In this document: positions 61,536 through 64,000 of the stretch, in pieces
How the letters are laid out: every line of letters begins with the position of its first letter
Position numbering within the stretch: the first letter of the stretch is position 1
Assembly (NCBI GenBank): GCA_949948895.1
Contig: CATLHE010000003.1
Span: forward strand, 1-64,000
Source of the DNA: an uncultured Christensenella sp.
GTDB taxonomy: Bacteria > Bacillota > Clostridia > Christensenellales > Pumilibacteraceae
Direction of reading: 5' to 3'
Length of the DNA: 64,000 nucleotides
Program-made: the position numbers and the translations under genes
Notes under the pieces: model-generated
The model's database searches: none
What the model saw: only the letters and a program-made list of their open reading frames with translations
Told to the model about the DNA's origin: nothing

Positions 61536-63977
61536 ATGGAAAACGAAAAACAACCGACCAAACTGATATTGCAAACAATGGAAGAGGTAATGCGCGATTC
61601 CATGATTCCGTATTCGGAATCCGTTATCCTCGACCGCGCTTTGCCGCGCGTGGAAGACGGACTCAAACCCGTTCAGCGCAGAATACTTTACACCATGCAC
61701 CAGCTCGGCATCACCCCCGATAAGCCGTATAAAAAGAGCGCGCGTATCGTAGGCGATTGCTTGGGTAAGCTCCACCCGCACGGCGACTCGTCCATATACC
61801 AAGCCATGGTAAGAATGGCGCAGCCGTTTAATATGGGCGCGATACTCGTAGACGGACACGGTAACTTCGGTTCGGTTGACGGCGACGGCGCGGCTGCTAT
61901 GCGTTATACCGAGGCTAGGCTCACGCCGCTCGCCTTGGAGCTTTTGCGCGATATAGACAAGAACACCGTGCGCTGGTCGTGGAACTTCGACGACTCGATC
62001 TTGGAACCCGACATACTGCCCGGGCGTTTCCCCAACCTTCTCGTAAACGGCGCGACGGGTATAGCGGTTGGTCTTGCGACCAACATTCCGCCGCATAACC
62101 TCATGGAGACGATAGACGGCGTTATAGCGTATATCGACAATCCGAGGATAACGCTCAAAGACATGATGAAGATCATCAAGGGCCCCGATTTCCCGACGGG
62201 CGGCGTTATTATCCCCACCGATCTTGCGCAAGCATACGAGACGGGTAAGGGCAAGATACAGATACGCGCAAAAATGCATATCGAAAACGACGGCGATAAA
62301 AAGATAATCGTCATCGACGAGATACCGTACAACGTAAACAAAGCGCAGCTACTGGAAAGCATAATCAAAGTGCGCGAGGATAAAAAGGGTGTGCTTTCGG
62401 GCATAACCGACGTGGTGGACGAGTCCGACCGCAGCGGCACGCGCGCGGTCATCAAGGTCAAGCGCGACTATAATCCCCGCGAAATAATCAATATGCTCTT
62501 TAAGTGCACCAATCTCTCGACAAACTTCTCGTTCAATATGGTAGCCATTGCCGACGGCAAGCCTCAGCTTATGGGCTTGCTCGACATTATAGCGTACTAC
62601 GTGAACTATCAGCGCGAGGTTGTTCTTCGCCGCACCAAGTACGAGCTCGACGCGGCGAGAAAACGCGAGCATATATTGGAAGGTCTTGTTATCGCCGTCC
62701 GTAATATCGACGAGGTAATCAAGATAATCAAGGCGAGCGCAAACACGACGGCGGCGAAAGAAGCGTTGAGAAAGCGGTTCGAGCTGTCGGAGATACAGTC
62801 GCAGGCGGTTCTCGATATGCGGCTCGCAAGACTTACTCACCTCGAAATATTCAAGCTCGAAAAAGAGCTTGCGGACGTCAGGAGCGAGATAGCGCGCTTA
62901 GAAGCTATCGTTGCGTCCAAGCGCCTTCAGATGGAGCTTGTAAAGACCGAGCTTCTCGGTATACGCAAACAGTACAGAGAGAACAGAAAGTCTGCGATCG
63001 TCGACAGCGCGGAAAAATATTCCGTACCGAGCGACGACGAAAAACCGACGTTCGAGTACGTTATCGCCGCGAACGGCATGCATCAGGTCAAGAAGATGCT
63101 GGTCAAGAACTTTACCATGGCGACCAAGGACTTTACCGATACGTCCACGCTCAGCGAGATATGCTCGTCCATAGTCAAGGCTAAATCGACCGATCGGATA
63201 TTCTGCTTCACCAACCTCGGCAACTGCTACAAAGTGGACGTGGAGAGTATTCCCGACGGCAAGTGGCGCGAAAAGGGCGTCGCGCTCAGCGAGATCGTCG
63301 CGGACGCCGTGGAAGGCGAGTTCCCCGTGTACATGCGTCTCATAGAGGAAAAACTGCCTAAGGGCGACATACTGTTCTATACGCGCATGGGACTTATAAA
63401 GCGGTCTTCCTGGAGCGAATACAACGTAGTCAAATCGGCGTTTGCCGCAACCAAGCTCAGAGAGGGCGACGAGGTCATCGCCATGGAAGACTTTGTCGAC
63501 GGCAATTCGCTCATGTTCGTTACCAAAGACGGTATGTGCCTTAACGCGGACATGTCGGACGTTCCCGCGCAAGGCCGCGTGGCTACGGGCGTCAAGGGTA
63601 TCGCGCTTGCCGACGGCGACGAGTGCGTGATGATTCGACAGGTCAACGGCGACGGCGAGATCGCGCTCCTTACGGACAGAGGCTTTGCCAAGCGCGTATT
63701 GGTGTCGCAGATAGACGTCATGGCGCGCTACCGCAAGGGCATCAAGATAATCGACTTCGGCAAGACCAAAGCCGACAACGGCAGCAAGATAGTATACGCC
63801 GCGTGCGTGACCGTGCCGTTCAAAGTAGTGCTCAACGTCGACGACGAGTACCTTACCGCATACTCGACGGAAAACTTCTCGATAGAAAACCGCACGCATG
63901 CGGGCAAGCCGCTTCTTAAAGGCAAGCACACTATATCGGCGGGCTATGCGTATAACGACAAACTTATAAACGGCTGA
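61536..63977 (+). CDS. parC: type IIA DNA topoisomerase subunit A (ParC-like)
   Basis: DNA-cleaving subunit, 813 residues. [19 protein letters not shown] at the N-terminus; the DNA gate has [21 protein letters not shown], and the catalytic Tyr is in [10 protein letters not shown]; coiled coil around 370-470; C-terminal beta-pinwheel from about 500. The gyrase-specific box QRRGGKG is missing; the equivalent place reads [17 protein letters not shown], close to ParC sequences (IRWKDxGxHxS). Topoisomerase IV is therefore the better call. In the quinolone region the first Ser is present (GDS) but the usual acidic residue four positions on is Gln. Ends at 63977. Confidence 0.85.
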   Translation: MENEKQPTKLILQTMEEVMRDSMIPYSESVILDRALPRVEDGLKPVQRRILYTMHQLGITPDKPYKKSARIVGDCLGKLHPHGDSSIYQAMVRMAQPFNMGAILVDGHGNFGSVDGDGAAAMRYTEARLTPLALELLRDIDKNTVRWSWNFDDSILEPDILPGRFPNLLVNGATGIAVGLATNIPPHNLMETIDGVIAYIDNPRITLKDMMKIIKGPDFPTGGVIIPTDLAQAYETGKGKIQIRAKMHIENDGDKKIIVIDEIPYNVNKAQLLESIIKVREDKKGVLSGITDVVDESDRSGTRAVIKVKRDYNPREIINMLFKCTNLSTNFSFNMVAIADGKPQLMGLLDIIAYYVNYQREVVLRRTKYELDAARKREHILEGLVIAVRNIDEVIKIIKASANTTAAKEALRKRFELSEIQSQAVLDMRLARLTHLEIFKLEKELADVRSEIARLEAIVASKRLQMELVKTELLGIRKQYRENRKSAIVDSAEKYSVPSDDEKPTFEYVIAANGMHQVKKMLVKNFTMATKDFTDTSTLSEICSSIVKAKSTDRIFCFTNLGNCYKVDVESIPDGKWREKGVALSEIVADAVEGEFPVYMRLIEEKLPKGDILFYTRMGLIKRSSWSEYNVVKSAFAATKLREGDEVIAMEDFVDGNSLMFVTKDGMCLNADMSDVPAQGRVATGVKGIALADGDECVMIRQVNGDGEIALLTDRGFAKRVLVSQIDVMARYRKGIKIIDFGKTKADNGSKIVYAACVTVPFKVVLNVDDEYLTAYSTENFSIENRTHAGKPLLKGKHTISAGYAYNDKLING

Positions 63978-64000
63978 TGTTGAAAAATGTTGTTATACGA

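Overview
The window reads as part of the chromosome of an anaerobic, gut-type Bacillota, most likely an uncultured Clostridia lineage. The reasons are low-GC-Gram-positive style promoters (TTGACA, 17-bp spacer, TATAAT), AGGAGG ribosome sites, a V-type ATPase operon, a flavodiiron protein, a SipW-like signal peptidase, lipoproteins with Cys lipoboxes and many eukaryote-like signalling genes. Lineage is an inference; there is no rRNA, and I recognised no tRNA. Most genes are GC-rich, while three blocks (about 9.5-13.5 kb, 32.2-33.7 kb and 47.4-49.4 kb) are clearly AT-richer and look acquired. No transposase, phage gene or CRISPR array was found.

Layout. 0.4-9.3 kb: signal peptidase with a long tail, flavodiiron protein, cardiolipin synthase, a TIM-barrel protein, phosphoglycerate kinase, a small membrane protein. 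9.5-13.5 kb: AT-rich block with a family 2 glycosyltransferase, a two-component system, and a divergent HxlR regulator / small monooxygenase-like pair. 13.5-16 kb: membrane protein, Sua5/TsaC and a low-molecular-weight tyrosine phosphatase. 16-20.2 kb (minus strand): pstSCAB-phoU with a PhoP-type box and a PstS whose two halves are in swapped order. 20.9-30.7 kb: rpiB followed by a V-ATPase set in the order H, I, K, E, C, F, A, B, D. 31.5-36 kb: lipoprotein, AT-rich small genes, a PP2C phosphatase and Ser/Thr kinase pair. 36.2-47.3 kb: purine genes purE, purC, purM, purN, purH, purD, purL (purF, purB and purA are not here). 47.4-55.2 kb: Sel1-repeat protein, cell-surface and membrane proteins, a DIP1984-type protein, then a candidate structured RNA. 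55.4-59.2 kb: murG, an alpha/beta hydrolase, an EEP-type hydrolase, trmL. 59.5-64 kb: a type IIA topoisomerase pair, ParE/ParC-like.

The most striking feature is the intergenic DNA. Most gaps are filled with a few families of short interspersed repeats. One family carries a small CCAAGC/GCTTGG-type hairpin next to a TGTCGTGTGT block. Copies sit with the hairpin against stop codons (ntpI, ntpD, purN, purD, a hypothetical gene), and in the opposite orientation with ACACGACAGGT just before start codons (ntpA, ntpD, purL, and diverged versions at ntpK, purC, purH), where they seem to supply the Shine-Dalgarno-like sequence. A second family forms long hairpins starting at the stop codons of pgk, ntpB and purH, with compensated base changes between copies. 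A third is a 100-103-bp tandem array ending next to strong promoters. Four genes (sipW-like, TIM barrel, lipoprotein, membrane protein) have their -10 box only 5-9 nt before the ATG and so look leaderless, which is unusual in Bacillota.
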